A stretch of 64,000 bases of DNA. Source: Parasphingopyxis lamellibrachiae (GTDB lineage Bacteria > Pseudomonadota > Alphaproteobacteria > Sphingomonadales > Sphingomonadaceae). Of this stretch, positions 63,896-64,000 are shown in pieces (position 1 is the stretch's first letter; each line of letters begins with the position of its first letter). The position numbers and the translations under genes were made by a program. The notes under the pieces are model-generated. The model ran no database searches. It saw only the letters and a list, made by a program, of their open reading frames with translations, and was not told where the DNA came from. The stretch is from the NCBI RefSeq assembly GCF_003385775.1, contig NZ_QRDP01000004.1:1163763-1227762 (forward strand). The letters run 5' to 3'.

Positions 63896-64000
63896 CGACC
63901 TTGCCGCGAAACACCCAATAGGCCCAAGCTGTATAGCCCAGGATGACCGGTACGAGGATCACCGCGCCCACCAGCATGAATATTTGGCTTTCGCGCGGGG
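63876..64000 (-). CDS. cydB: Cytochrome bd ubiquinol oxidase subunit II, C-terminal end
   Basis: Only the last 40 or so codons are in the window: PRESQIFMLVGAVILVPVIL, then GYTAWAYWVFRGKVDETGYH and a stop. The AWAYWVFRGKV...GYH terminus is diagnostic of CydB, an inner-membrane quinol oxidase subunit. The rest lies beyond base 64000. Confidence 0.93.
   Translation of the reverse strand, partial: PRESQIFMLVGAVILVPVILGYTAWAYWVFRGKVDETGYH

Overview
The window is chromosomal DNA from an alphaproteobacterium, most likely order Sphingomonadales. The evidence is the high-GC housekeeping backbone with purC, purS/purQ, typA and a cydB end; the abundance of acyl-CoA dehydrogenases; tRNA-Arg(TCT) used as an integration site; and the intergenic palindromes. 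The assignment rests on protein character and composition, because no rRNA is present.

Layout. Positions 1-5730 are core genome: a partial CHASE-domain histidine kinase, purC, purS-purQ, a queuosine-precursor transporter with a small membrane partner, and a PhyH-type dioxygenase. A tRNA-Arg(TCT) follows at 5746-5822. From there to about 32.75 kb the DNA is visibly richer in A+T, begins with a tyrosine recombinase at the tRNA 3' end, and reads as a genomic island. After an intergenic-like stretch (7.0-9.4 kb, with one orphan ADC-like gene) it carries a surface-glycan locus. This includes a DUF115-like/GT4 fusion, a methyltransferase/coiled-coil protein, a sulfotransferase-like protein and a WcbI/FkbM fusion. 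It also includes the GDP-L-fucose genes (gmd, fcl), a sugar dehydrogenase plus lactonase pair, a GT2/CMP-sugar cytidylyltransferase/hydroxyacid dehydrogenase operon, a second DUF115-like protein and three more GT4-type transferases. wecB and wecC (UDP-ManNAcA synthesis) sit at the right edge in host-like, GC-rich DNA.

Positions 35.2-54.6 kb form a lipid or acyl-CoA catabolism region: two hotdog thioesterases, two SDRs, five acyl-CoA dehydrogenases, two MFS-type carriers, a Zn alcohol dehydrogenase, a serine hydrolase and an acyl-CoA ligase. It is interrupted at 36.19-38.03 kb by a block carrying a GSCFA-domain gene. That block is flanked by a 192-bp direct repeat made of the ends of the neighbouring hotdog and SDR genes. 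Two near-identical ACGT-type palindromes lie upstream of two of the acyl-CoA dehydrogenase genes, and the first also lies upstream of a divergent MFS carrier, suggesting a shared regulator. Three small tandem lipoproteins (50.3-51.7 kb) share one repeated domain.

Positions 54.8-64 kb return to housekeeping and envelope genes: an M1 peptidase lipoprotein, a CHAP protein, an SH3-like lipoprotein, DUF805, a PiT phosphate transporter, typA, DUF389, a bile-acid:sodium-symporter-family protein, a DUF2474 small protein and the end of cydB.

The most interesting parts are the glycan island, which may make and transfer a CMP-activated sugar acid using DUF115-like (Maf/sialyltransferase-like) proteins, the GSCFA insertion with its mosaic direct repeat, and the candidate ACGT-box regulon.
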